Below, piece after piece: positions 25,543 to 34,126 of a stretch of DNA of 64,000 nucleotides. Origin of the DNA: JBOGVZ01 sp050692985 (GTDB lineage: Bacteria; Actinomycetota; UBA4738; CALAEC01). The position numbers and the translations under genes were made by a program. The notes beneath the pieces were generated by a model that was not told where the DNA came from, made no database searches, and saw nothing but the letters and a program-made list of their open reading frames with translations. The DNA is taken from contig JBOGVZ010000046.1 in assembly GCA_050692985.1 (NCBI GenBank), forward strand, positions 84,277 through 148,276, read 5' to 3'. The number at the start of each line of letters is the position of its first letter. Position 1 is the stretch's first letter.

Positions 25543-27618
25543 GTGGGTAAGAGCAGTCCCCCCGAACGGAGCCGGGGCGCCACGTCCCGGACCGCCAAGC
25601 GAACGACCGCCAAGGCTCCGGCCACCCGAAAGGCGGGCCGCGCCCAGGCAGCATCCCGCGCCCGAACGAAGGCCGCGCCCGCGCGCGGCCGCGGCTCCCG
25701 GGCCGGGGCTTCGGGGACCCGGTACACCGCCGCCGACATCACCGTCCTGGAGGGGCTGGAAGCGGTCCGGCGGCGCCCCAGCATGTACATCGGGTCCACG
25801 GGGAGCCGGGGGCTCCATCATCTGGTCTACGAGGTCGTCGACAACGCCATCGACGAGGCCCTGGTCGGCGCCTGTAGCCGGATCCTGGTGCGCCTGCGAT
25901 CCGACGGCGGGGTCCAGGTGGCCGACGACGGCCGGGGGATCCCGGTCAAGCCGATCCCGAGGGCGAAGGATCGCCGTCCCGCAGTGGAGGTGGTGCTCAC
26001 CACCCTCCACGCCGGCGGGAAGTTCGACGGCAAGTCCTACGCGGTCTCCGGGGGCCTCCATGGGGTCGGGGTGTCGGTGGTGAACGCCCTGTCCGAGCGC
26101 CTGGAGGTCCAGGTGGCCCGGGACGGGTTCACGTGGACCCAGGCCTACTCCCGGGGCAAGCGGCTGGAGAAGATCCGCAAGGGCAAGCCCACCAAGAAGA
26201 CGGGCACGCTGGTCACGTTCTGGCCCGACCCCGAGATCTTCGAGGAGATGGAGTGGCGACGGGACATCCTGGCCGACCGGCTCCGGGAGCTTGCCTTCCT
26301 GACCCGGGGCGTGGAGATCGCCCTGGTGGACGAGCGGGAGCGTCGCGAGTGGCGCGACGTGTACAAGGCCTCGGGCGGGCTGGCCGACTTCGTGAAGCTC
26401 CTGAACGAGGGGAAGGATCCCGTCCACAACCGGCTCATCCACTTCGAGGGCCGCCGGGAGGGCGCCGAGGTCGAGGTGGCCATGCAGTGGAACATGGGCT
26501 ACGCGGACTCAATCCACTCCTTCGCCAACACGATCAACACCCACGAGGGCGGCACCCACGAGGAGGGGTTGAAGAAGGCCCTGACGAACGTGGTCAACCG
26601 CTACGCGCGAGGCAAGGGCCTGCTCAAGGACAAGGACCCGAACCTCGAGGGCGACGACGTGCGCGAGGGGCTGACCACGATCGTGTCGGTGAAGCTCAAG
26701 GAGCCCCAGTTCGAGGGGCAGACGAAGACGAAGCTCGGGAACACCGAGATCCGCTCCTTCGTGGAGACCACGGTCAACGAGCACCTCATGACCTGGCTCC
26801 AGGAGCACCCCGGGGACGGCAAGCGGATCGTGCAGAAGGGGGCCGAGGCCGCCAAGGCCCGCCTGGCCGCCCGCCAGGCCCGTGACCTGGCCAGGCGCAA
26901 GGGGCTGCTCGACTCCACGCTGCCCGGCAAGCTGGCCGACTGCCAGATCACCGAGCCCGAGAAGTGCGAGCTGTTCATCGTGGAGGGCGACTCCGCCGCC
27001 GGGCCGGCTATCCAGGCCCGGGACCCGGCCTTCCAGGCGATCCTGCCTATCCGGGGCAAGATCCTGAACGTGGAGAAGGCCCGCCTCCACAAGACCCTGG
27101 AGAACAAGGAGATCCAGGCGCTGATCACGGCCATCGGGACCGGGATCGGCGAGGAGTTCGACGTGACCAGGGCCCGCTACGGGAAGATCGTGGCCCTCAC
27201 CGATGCCGACGTGGACGGCGCCCACATCCGCACGCTCCTGCTGACGTTCTTCTTCCGCCACATGAAGGAGCTGATTGACGCGGGCGCGATGTACATCGCC
27301 CAGCCGCCGCTGTACCGGGTGAACTTGGACGGGAAGCCCCAGTACCTGTTCTCGGACAGGGAGCTCGACCGGCTGCGGAAGACGAACGGCAAGAGCCGGG
27401 AGCTGAACGTCCTGCGGTTCAAGGGCCTCGGCGAGATGAACGCCGAGCAGCTGTGGGAGACGGCCATGGATCCCGAGCAGCGCACGCTGCTCCAGGTGAC
27501 GATGGAGGATGCCGCGGCCGCCGACCGCATCTTCACCGTGCTCATGGGAGAGAACGTGGAGGCCCGTCGGGAGTTCATCCACCAGAACGCCAAGGACGTC
27601 CGCTTGATCGACGTGTGA
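25543..27618 (+). CDS. gyrB: DNA gyrase subunit B
   Basis: 691 residues. The GHKL ATPase is clear: VVDNAIDEALVG, VADDGRGIPV, GGKFDGKSYAVSGGLHGVGV, followed by the transducer, the Toprim acidic motif FIVEGDSAAGPA, DADVDGAHIRTLLLTFF and the C-terminal GLGEMNAEQLWETAMDP. GyrB supplies ATP hydrolysis for supercoiling and is the target of novobiocin. The first 60 residues are an unusual lysine/arginine/alanine-rich extension before the conserved YTAADITVLEGLEAVRRRP. GTG 25543 follows GGAGGGTGA. gyrA begins five bases after the stop. Confidence 0.96.
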   Translation: MGKSSPPERSRGATSRTAKRTTAKAPATRKAGRAQAASRARTKAAPARGRGSRAGASGTRYTAADITVLEGLEAVRRRPSMYIGSTGSRGLHHLVYEVVDNAIDEALVGACSRILVRLRSDGGVQVADDGRGIPVKPIPRAKDRRPAVEVVLTTLHAGGKFDGKSYAVSGGLHGVGVSVVNALSERLEVQVARDGFTWTQAYSRGKRLEKIRKGKPTKKTGTLVTFWPDPEIFEEMEWRRDILADRLRELAFLTRGVEIALVDERERREWRDVYKASGGLADFVKLLNEGKDPVHNRLIHFEGRREGAEVEVAMQWNMGYADSIHSFANTINTHEGGTHEEGLKKALTNVVNRYARGKGLLKDKDPNLEGDDVREGLTTIVSVKLKEPQFEGQTKTKLGNTEIRSFVETTVNEHLMTWLQEHPGDGKRIVQKGAEAAKARLAARQARDLARRKGLLDSTLPGKLADCQITEPEKCELFIVEGDSAAGPAIQARDPAFQAILPIRGKILNVEKARLHKTLENKEIQALITAIGTGIGEEFDVTRARYGKIVALTDADVDGAHIRTLLLTFFFRHMKELIDAGAMYIAQPPLYRVNLDGKPQYLFSDRELDRLRKTNGKSRELNVLRFKGLGEMNAEQLWETAMDPEQRTLLQVTMEDAAAADRIFTVLMGENVEARREFIHQNAKDVRLIDV

Positions 27619-27622
27619 CCTG

Positions 27623-30064
27623 ATGGCTCAGGCACCCGCCCTGCGCGTCGAGCCCATCGACATCGAGGAGGAGATCCGGACCTCCTTCCTCGATTACGCG
27701 ATGTCGGTCATCGTGTCGCGGGCCCTGCCGGACGTCCGCGACGGCCTCAAGCCGGTCCACCGCCGGATCCTGTGGGGCATGCTCGAGCAGGGAGCCCGGC
27801 CCGATCGCCCCACCCGCAAGTGCGCCCGGCTGGTGGGCGACGTCATGGGGAAGTACCACCCCCACGGGGACCAGGCTATCTACGACGCCCTGGTCCGGAT
27901 GGCCCAGGACTTCTCGCTGCGGTACCCGCTGATCGACGGCCAGGGGAACTTCGGCTCGATCGACGGCCACCCCGCCGCGGCCATGCGCTACTCGGAGGCT
28001 CGGCTGGGGCCGCTGGCCATGGAGCTCCTCCGGGACATCGGCGCCGAGACCGTCGACTTCGTGGCGAACTACGACGGCGAGGACCGGGAACCGGTCGTGC
28101 TGCCGGCCCGGTTCCCCAACCTGCTGGTGAACGGGTCCTCGGGGATCGCGGTCGGCATGGCCACGAACATCCCGCCCCACAACCTCGGCGAGGTCATCGA
28201 CGGGGTGATCGCCGCCGTGGACAGGCTCGACATCTCGTCGGCCCAGCTGATGCGCCACATCAAGGGCCCCGACTTCCCCACCGGCGGCATCGTCATGGGG
28301 AAGGACGGGATCAAGGACGCGTACACCACCGGCCGGGGGTCGATCCGGATGCGAGCCCGGGTCTCGGTGGAGGAGGACTCCCGGGGCCGCCAGCGGCTGG
28401 TGGTGACGGAGGTCCCGTTCCAGGTCAACCCCTCCCGGGTCGCGGAGAAGATCGAGGAGCTGCGCCTGTCGAAGCGGTTCCCGGACATCGCCCGGGTGCG
28501 CAACGAGTCCAGCGGCCGGAGCGGTATGCGGCTGGTCGTCGAGCTGGCCAAGAACGCCAACCCGCAGATCACCCTCAACCGCCTGTACAAGCACACCCCG
28601 CTCCAGGAGAACTTCGGGGTGATCAACCTGGCCCTGGTCGATGGGGTCCCCCGGACGCTCAACCTGGCCGACACGATCCGGCCTTACGTCGAGCACCAGG
28701 TCGAGGTGGTCACTCGCCGGACCCGCTACGAGCTGCGGAAGGCGGAGGAGCGGGACCACATCGTCGCCGGCCTGCTCGTCGCGCTCGCCAACCTCGACGC
28801 CGTGATCAAGGTCATCCGGGGCTCGGCCGACTCCGACGAGGCCCGCACCAAGCTGATGCGCCGATTCAAGCTGAGCGAGATCCAGGCCAACCACATCCTG
28901 GACATGCCCCTGCGGCGCCTGACCCGGCTGGAGCGGGAGAAGCTCGAGGAGGAGCACCGCGAGCTCGTGGCCACGATCAAGCGCCTCAAGGCCCTGCTGA
29001 AGGACCCCAAGAAGATCCGGGGCGTCCTCAAGACCGAGCTCGAGGAGATCAAGCGGAAGTACGCCGACGACCGGCGAACGGAGCTGCGGGCCGACGAGGG
29101 CGAGATCGACATCGAGGACCTGGTCAAGGAGCAGGACGTGGTGCTCACGGTGAGCCGGGCCGGGTACGTGAAGCGGATGCCGGTCGAGACCTACCGCCGC
29201 CAGGGCCGGGGAGGCCGGGGCATCCGCGGGGCGAACCTCAAGGAGGAGGACGTGGTCGCCCACGTGTTCACCACCACCACCCGTCACTGGGTGCTGTTCT
29301 TCACGAACAGCGGCAAGGTGTACCGGGTCAAGATGCACGAGGTTCCCGAGGGGTCCAGGACCGCCCGGGGCACCTATGCGGCGAACCTTCCCGGCGTGTC
29401 GCTGACCGGCGACGAGACCATCGCCGCGGTGATCCCCCTCAAGACCTACGAAGACGCCAGGTTCCTGCTGTTCGCCACGCAGAACGGCATCGTCAAGAAG
29501 ACCCGCCTGGCGGAGTACGACTCCCCCCGCACCGGGCTCCAGGCCATCAACCTGCGGAAGGGTGACCGGCTCATCGGGGTGAAGCTGACCAACGGCCGCG
29601 ACGACGTGATCCTGGTGTCCCGCAAGGGCCAGGCCATCCGGTTCCAGGAGAAGCTGGCCCGGCCGATGGGCCGGCCCGCGGGGGGCGTCATCGGCATGCG
29701 GCTGGCCGAACACGACCGGGCGATCGCCATGGCCCTGGCCAGCGACGGCGACGACCTGATCACGATCACGGCCGGCGGCTACGGGAAGCGAACCCCGGTC
29801 AAGGAGTACCCGCGGAAGGGCCGCGGCGGCAAGGGCGTGGTCACCCACAAGCTCACGCCGCGGACCGGGCAGCTCGCCGGCGCGTTCGTGGGATCGAAGG
29901 ACCTGGACGTGTTCGTCATCTCCACGTCGGGGATCGTGATCCGGGTGGGGGCCTCAGACATCCGGCGAACGGGGCGCCCCAGCCAGGGGGTGCGGGTGAT
30001 GCGCTTCGACGACGACACCCGGGTGGCCGCCGTGGCGCCGGTGCTCATGCAGGTGGAGGAGTAG
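27623..30064 (+). CDS. gyrA: DNA gyrase subunit A
   Basis: 813 residues. Catalytic tyrosine is Tyr123 in AAMRYSEARLGP. The quinolone-resistance region reads KYHPHGDQAIYDALVRMAQ, with Gln84 where E. coli has Ser83 and Asp88 where it has Asp87. The C-terminal beta-pinwheel has a GyrA box (QGRGGRGIRG), which identifies gyrase rather than topoisomerase IV. No inteins are present. A strong hairpin terminator follows. Together with GyrB it introduces negative supercoils. Confidence 0.97.
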   Translation: MAQAPALRVEPIDIEEEIRTSFLDYAMSVIVSRALPDVRDGLKPVHRRILWGMLEQGARPDRPTRKCARLVGDVMGKYHPHGDQAIYDALVRMAQDFSLRYPLIDGQGNFGSIDGHPAAAMRYSEARLGPLAMELLRDIGAETVDFVANYDGEDREPVVLPARFPNLLVNGSSGIAVGMATNIPPHNLGEVIDGVIAAVDRLDISSAQLMRHIKGPDFPTGGIVMGKDGIKDAYTTGRGSIRMRARVSVEEDSRGRQRLVVTEVPFQVNPSRVAEKIEELRLSKRFPDIARVRNESSGRSGMRLVVELAKNANPQITLNRLYKHTPLQENFGVINLALVDGVPRTLNLADTIRPYVEHQVEVVTRRTRYELRKAEERDHIVAGLLVALANLDAVIKVIRGSADSDEARTKLMRRFKLSEIQANHILDMPLRRLTRLEREKLEEEHRELVATIKRLKALLKDPKKIRGVLKTELEEIKRKYADDRRTELRADEGEIDIEDLVKEQDVVLTVSRAGYVKRMPVETYRRQGRGGRGIRGANLKEEDVVAHVFTTTTRHWVLFFTNSGKVYRVKMHEVPEGSRTARGTYAANLPGVSLTGDETIAAVIPLKTYEDARFLLFATQNGIVKKTRLAEYDSPRTGLQAINLRKGDRLIGVKLTNGRDDVILVSRKGQAIRFQEKLARPMGRPAGGVIGMRLAEHDRAIAMALASDGDDLITITAGGYGKRTPVKEYPRKGRGGKGVVTHKLTPRTGQLAGAFVGSKDLDVFVISTSGIVIRVGASDIRRTGRPSQGVRVMRFDDDTRVAAVAPVLMQVEE

Positions 30065-30074
30065 GCATGGAAGA

Positions 30075-30098
30075 GCCCCCTCCCTCGCGGGAGGGGGC
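30075..30098 (+). terminator. Hairpin terminator after gyrA
   Basis: A perfect 10-bp stem, GCCCCCTCCC/GGGAGGGGGC, with a TCGC loop, starts 10 bases after the gyrA stop. There is no T-tract, which is usual in very GC-rich genomes. Confidence 0.8.
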
Positions 30099-30266
30099 CC
30101 GGCGGCCACGACGCGCACCGCTTGCTCCCCCCGGCCGCAGCCACGCCGCGGTCCTTCGGGTTCCCCTTTGGCTTCCCCGGCCCATCCGACCCCCGGCGAG
30201 GGCGTCGAATCACCGCTCACGATAGGCAGGGGCCCGGGGTGCGTCATCGGTCATCTGGCGTAACTT

Positions 30267-30290
30267 CCCCTACCGTGAAATGCGTAGGGG
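30267..30290. terminator. Hairpin downstream of the histidine kinase gene
   Basis: CCCCTAC (30267-30273) and GTAGGGG (30284-30290) form a 7-bp stem with a 10-base loop, just past the stop of the minus-strand kinase gene. A similar sequence lies just past the stop of the response regulator at 32564-32583. Terminator is the simplest reading; a shared operator is the alternative. Confidence 0.5.
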
Positions 30291-30297
30291 GGCCCGG

Positions 30298-32093
30298 TCA
30301 GGCCGGTTCGTTCGCCCGGCGGCCGGACGGCAGGAACACGCGGAACGCGGCGCCGCCGCCCGGCCGGTCCTGCACCCAGGCCCGGCCTCCATGGAGCTCG
30401 GCGAACCTGGCCACCAGCGACAGCCCGATCCCCACGCCGAGGCGGCGGTCGTCCCTCCCCCGGACGAATGGATCGAAGATCGAGTCCCGAAGCTCGTCCG
30501 GGACGCCGGGACCGGCGTCGTCCACGCCCACCAGCACCCCCTGGCCCTTCGGGCGCAGGGAGACCCAGATGGGGGTGTCCGGCGGGGAGTACTTGTCCGC
30601 GTTGGACAGGAGGTTCTGGAGGATGCGCTCCACCTTGGAGACGTCGACCCACGCCTCCAGGGGAGGGAGATCGAGGTGGAGCGGGCGTTCCTTGAGCGCG
30701 CCCATCTCCTCCACCACCCCCCGCGCCAGCGCGGCCAGGTCGACGCGCCTGAGGTCGGGCTCGGCGATGCCCCGAGTCACACGGTCGAGGTCGAGCAGGT
30801 CGCTCAGCAGCTGGTTCGCGTTGCGGGCGCTCTCCTCCAAGCTCCGCACGAGCTCGATCTTCCGCTCGGGGGAGTGACGGGGCACGCCCGTCTCGAGGTC
30901 CCGGAGCAGGACCCGGGCTGCCACCTGGATCCCCGCCAGGGGTGTCTGGAGCTCGTGCGACACGGCCTGGAGCAGGGTGTTCTTGACCCCGTCCAGCCGC
31001 CGGAGCTCCTGGGCGGCGGTGCGTTCCTGCTCGTACAGCGAGGCGTTGTACAGCACCAGGGAGGCCAGCTCTCCGAAGCGCTCCAGGAGCTCGAGCTCCT
31101 CGGCGGTGAAGGCGCGGCCATCCTCGAACCTGGCCACCCCGATCACGCCGACGACCCGGCTCCCCAACCGGAGGGGGGTGCCGGCCACCGCGCGAAGCTC
31201 GAGGCGGTCGAACGTCCTCCGGCGGCCGGGCCAGCGCCGGTAGTCGTCGACGGCGACCGTGTCCCCTTGCTCCCAGGCCCTCCCGGCCACCCCCTGGCCC
31301 CGTCCGATCTTGGCCCCCAGCCACTCGCCGCCCATCCTTCCGATCCCCACCACGCACACCATCTCGTCTGAGGATGGGTCGGGCGTGTACAGGTACCCGT
31401 GCTCGGTCCCCACCAGCTCGGCGGCCCGCGCCACGATGTCCTTCAGGAGCTGGTCGATGTCGAGGCGATCGACGAGCCCCAGCGTGGTCCGGTACAGGGT
31501 CTCCAGCTCTTGGTTGCGGCGGCGGAGGACCCCCTCGATCCGCTTGCTGCGGACTATCCACCCGAGCTGGGGACCGACCACCGAGACCAGGTCCAGGAAC
31601 TCGGCGTCCTTCGGCCGCCGGTCGTGGACCAGGAACTCCAGCACGGCCACGACCTCCTCACCGGCCAGCACCGGAACGGCCGCCGCCCCCGCCAGGCCGG
31701 CCTGGGCCGCGGCGGCCGTCCGCCGGAACGAGGGATCCTTCCTGACATCGTCGATCCACGCCGGAGCCCCGGTGGCCCACGCGGCGCCGGGAAGCCCCTC
31801 ACCCCGGGGCATCCTCGTTGCCACGCTGGCCCGGTGGAACTCGTCGAGCCGGGGGTCGTCGTGTGGCCACAGCTTGATGCACTCCAGGAACGTGCCGGTC
31901 GGGTCCGGGACCCAGGCTGGCCCAGGCTCCACCCCGCCCGCTCCCCGAGGCGCCGGATGGCCAGTTCGAGGGCCTCGTCAAGCGAGGTGGCACCGGCGAT
32001 CTCGCCGGTGAGTGCCTGGGTGAACCGGAACGCGTCCTCGCTCGGTGGTGCCTGGAGGGAGGGGAACGGACCCGGGGGATTCGGTTGGCTCAC
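30298..32093 (-). CDS. Cytoplasmic GAF-GAF sensor histidine kinase, frameshifted near its N-terminus
   Basis: The frame 30298-31932 encodes 544 residues: most of a GAF domain, a second GAF domain (about 150-310), HisKA with the phospho-histidine in AVSHELQTPLAGIQ, and an HATPase domain (LLSNADKYSPPDTP, GVDDAGPGVPDEL, GVGIGLSLVARF). No transmembrane helix is seen, so it senses a cytoplasmic signal. The conserved start of GAF1 is in another frame, beginning GTG 32093 (FTQALTGEIAGATSLDEAL). Adding one base near 31915-31918 restores a continuous AGWSLGQAWVPDPTGT. I therefore treat 30298-32093 as one gene with a probable one-base error. Its partner is likely the regulator at 32586. Confidence 0.82.
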
Positions 32094-32206
32094 GGGCTGC
32101 TCCGAGGAACGAGGTCAGCGCACGGTTCGCCTCCCGCTCGGAAGGCCGCAGCAGCGTACACCATGGCTCGCCGGGGGTGAACCCCTCGGCGCGGTCCCTT
32201 GAGCGC

Positions 32207-32506
32207 CTACAACTCGTCGAGCAACAGCGAGGTCAGGCCGGACAGGCCCCGGTAGGGGACGCTCCGGGAGCGGCCGCCGCTTCGGATCTCCAGAGAATCG
32301 CTCCCGTCGAACACGACGATCACCACCGCGTTCGGGAGGTCGAGGGGAGCGGACACGATGACCGCGTCGTGTTCCGGCCACGCCGACGTCTCCAGGGGGT
32401 CGAAGAGGCTCACCAGGAAGCCTCCGCTCCGGGTGAGGTGACGGGCCACCGCGGAGCGGAGCATGAAGGGCTCCAGGCCCACGCCGACGCGCGGCATCCG
32501 CTCCAC
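32207..32506 (-). CDS. Hypothetical 99-residue protein between kinase and regulator
   Basis: The sequence alternates strand-like hydrophobic segments (DAVIVSAPLDL, AVVIVVFDG) with short charged parts and ends GLSGLTSLLLDEL. This vaguely resembles half of a receiver-type fold, but lacks phospho-acceptor aspartates in the right context, so no function is given. TACCCT at 32513-32518 lies six bases before GTG 32506, the local leaderless pattern, which supports a real gene. It sits between the response regulator and its presumed kinase, all on the minus strand. Confidence 0.55.
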   Translation of the reverse strand: MERMPRVGVGLEPFMLRSAVARHLTRSGGFLVSLFDPLETSAWPEHDAVIVSAPLDLPNAVVIVVFDGSDSLEIRSGGRSRSVPYRGLSGLTSLLLDEL

Positions 32507-32563
32507 CTGTCGAGGGTATCGGTCGGCCGCCCCGTTGCCATCCGCACGAAGCAGTAGGTTTGG

Positions 32564-32583
32564 CTACCCGGAATTGCGTAGGG
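32564..32583. terminator. Hairpin downstream of the response regulator gene
   Basis: CTACCC (32564-32569) and GTAGGG (32578-32583) with an 8-base loop, starting two bases past the regulator stop. The core matches the hairpin at 30270-30290 closely (CTACC, then TGCGTAGGGG in both). It lies upstream of the promoter of the 99-residue ORF. Confidence 0.45.
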
Positions 32584-32585
32584 GT

Positions 32586-33257
32586 CTAGGGCCGGAACGA
32601 GACCACTCCGGTCTTGGCGGCGAACGCCACCGCCTCGAGCTTCGAGTGCACCGAAAGCTTGTTGAGGATGTTCTGCACGTGCTTCTGCACGGTCCGGACG
32701 CTGAGGTAGAGCCGGTCGGCGATGGCCTCGTTCCTCAGGCCCTCCGCGATGAGCTGCAGGACCTCACGCTCCCGGGGGGTCAGCCGGGCGACCAGCCGCT
32801 GCGCCTCCCCCTGCTCCCGCCGCTCGACGGCCATCTGGCGCAGGAGCCTCGAGAGCAGGATGGGGTCGACCAGGGCCTCGCCGGCCGCGACGGCCTTGAC
32901 CGCGGAGATGGCCGCCTCCACAGCCTCGGTCTTGTCGATGAACCCCGAGGCGCCGGCCTCCGTGGCCTCAACCAGCAGCGTCTCGTGCCCGAGACCGGAG
33001 ATGATCACCACCTTCGTCTCGGGCACGAGCTCCTTGATGCGGCGGGTGGCGTCGATCCCGGTCTCTGGTCCCCGCAGCTGCACGTCCATCAGGATCACGT
33101 CGGGACGGTGCTCGGTGGCGGCGGCCACGGCGGCCTCGGCCGTGTCCACCGGGTCGGCGACCAGCGAGAGTGCCGGATCGTCGTCGATCACCAGCGCCAG
33201 CGAATCGGCCAGCAGGCGGTGATCCTCCACGATCAACAGCCGGATGGGGGCGTTCAG
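32586..33257 (-). CDS. NarL/LuxR-type response regulator
   Basis: 223 residues. Receiver domain: IRLLIVEDHRLLADSL with acidic pocket, phospho-aspartate in DVILMDVQL, VVIISG and lysine in FIDKTEAVE. C-terminal LuxR helix-turn-helix: RLTPREREVLQLIAEGL then NEAIADRLYLSVRTVQKHVQ. It probably receives phosphate from the GAF kinase at 30298. Start: the frame contains no ATG, GTG or TTG between the ribosome-binding site GAGGAGG (33262-33268) and the receiver, but CTG 33257 is well spaced, and TACGAT (33285-33290) forms a -10 box upstream. I propose a CTG start. Confidence 0.88.
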   Translation of the reverse strand: MNAPIRLLIVEDHRLLADSLALVIDDDPALSLVADPVDTAEAAVAAATEHRPDVILMDVQLRGPETGIDATRRIKELVPETKVVIISGLGHETLLVEATEAGASGFIDKTEAVEAAISAVKAVAAGEALVDPILLSRLLRQMAVERREQGEAQRLVARLTPREREVLQLIAEGLRNEAIADRLYLSVRTVQKHVQNILNKLSVHSKLEAVAFAAKTGVVSFRP

Positions 33258-33351
33258 CCTTCCTCCTCGGGCCGCGGCCGCCCCATCGTAACGGACGCGA
33301 CCACCCCCGAGCCCCAGGCACGACACGGGATCCGGGGCCGATAATGGCTCC

Positions 33352-33654
33352 ATGGGAGGCTGGGTGGCGGGCGTATCGGCGGTCGCGGCCGTCCTGGCGG
33401 CGTTCGTCCTGCGCGAACGGGCCCCGGCCCCGGTCACGGCGGCCGTCCTGGCCGCCGCCGGCGCCGGGGTGGGATGGGGAGGCATGCTGCTGCGGCCGGA
33501 CCCCTCCGCCGGTGAGGTGCTGGCGGCGGTCGTCCTCCTGGCCGTGCTCGTCCCGGCGCACGTCCGGATCGTCCTGGGCCGCTTCGGGCCTCCCGCCCAG
33601 GCCCCGGCGGGGGGGCGGGGACCGGCGGGAGCCCAGCCCGGCTCCCGGCCGTGA
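33352..33654 (+). CDS. Small membrane protein upstream of archease
   Basis: 100 residues with two to three hydrophobic helices (VAGVSAVAAVLAAFVL, VTAAVLAAAGAGVGW, VLAAVVLLAVLVPAHVRIVL) and a Gly/Pro-rich tail. No family recognised. GATAAT at 33340-33345 is six bases before ATG 33352, implying a leaderless mRNA. The stop overlaps the archease start by four bases (GTGA), so it is the first gene of the archease-rtcB run. Confidence 0.65.
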   Translation: MGGWVAGVSAVAAVLAAFVLRERAPAPVTAAVLAAAGAGVGWGGMLLRPDPSAGEVLAAVVLLAVLVPAHVRIVLGRFGPPAQAPAGGRGPAGAQPGSRP

Positions 33655-34064
33655 GCGGGCGATTCGAGTTCCTGGAACACACCTCCGAGGTGGGGATCGA
33701 GGCCACCGGCGGCACCTGCGAGGAGGCCTTCGAGGCGGTCGGCCAGGGCGTGGCCACCCTGCTGGGCGCGTGGTTCCCGGGGGAGGGGACGACCCGGGCG
33801 GTCTCGGTCCGGTCCTCCGACCGGGAGGCGCTCCTGGCGGCGTGGGTGGATGAGCTGCTGTACCTGCACGAGGCCGAGGACCTGGTCTTCGGGGGGTTCC
33901 ACCTGGATCGGGTCACCGACGGCGCCCTCGATGGCCGGGCCACGGCGGCTCCCGCAGCAGGCCATGCCCTGGAGGGCGTGGGGGTGAAGGCCGCCACCTA
34001 CCACGGACTCCTGGTGGGCCGGCGTGATGGGGCGTGGGTGGCGCGGATCTTCGTGGACGTGTGA
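33651..34064 (+). CDS. Archease family protein
   Basis: 137 residues: FEFLEHTSEVGIEATGGTCE at the start, WVDELLYLHEAEDLVFG in the middle, and VKAATYHGLLV near the end are archease signatures, including the metal-binding aspartate/histidine positions. Archease activates RtcB by helping its guanylylation. RtcB is the next gene, which makes the assignment firm. GTG start overlapping the upstream gene. Confidence 0.9.
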   Translation: MSGRFEFLEHTSEVGIEATGGTCEEAFEAVGQGVATLLGAWFPGEGTTRAVSVRSSDREALLAAWVDELLYLHEAEDLVFGGFHLDRVTDGALDGRATAAPAAGHALEGVGVKAATYHGLLVGRRDGAWVARIFVDV

Positions 34065-34126
34065 ACCGGAACCCTTCCGAGGCTGTCCGATCCCCGGGCG
34101 ATAGACTGCCCGGGTAGGGAATCCCC

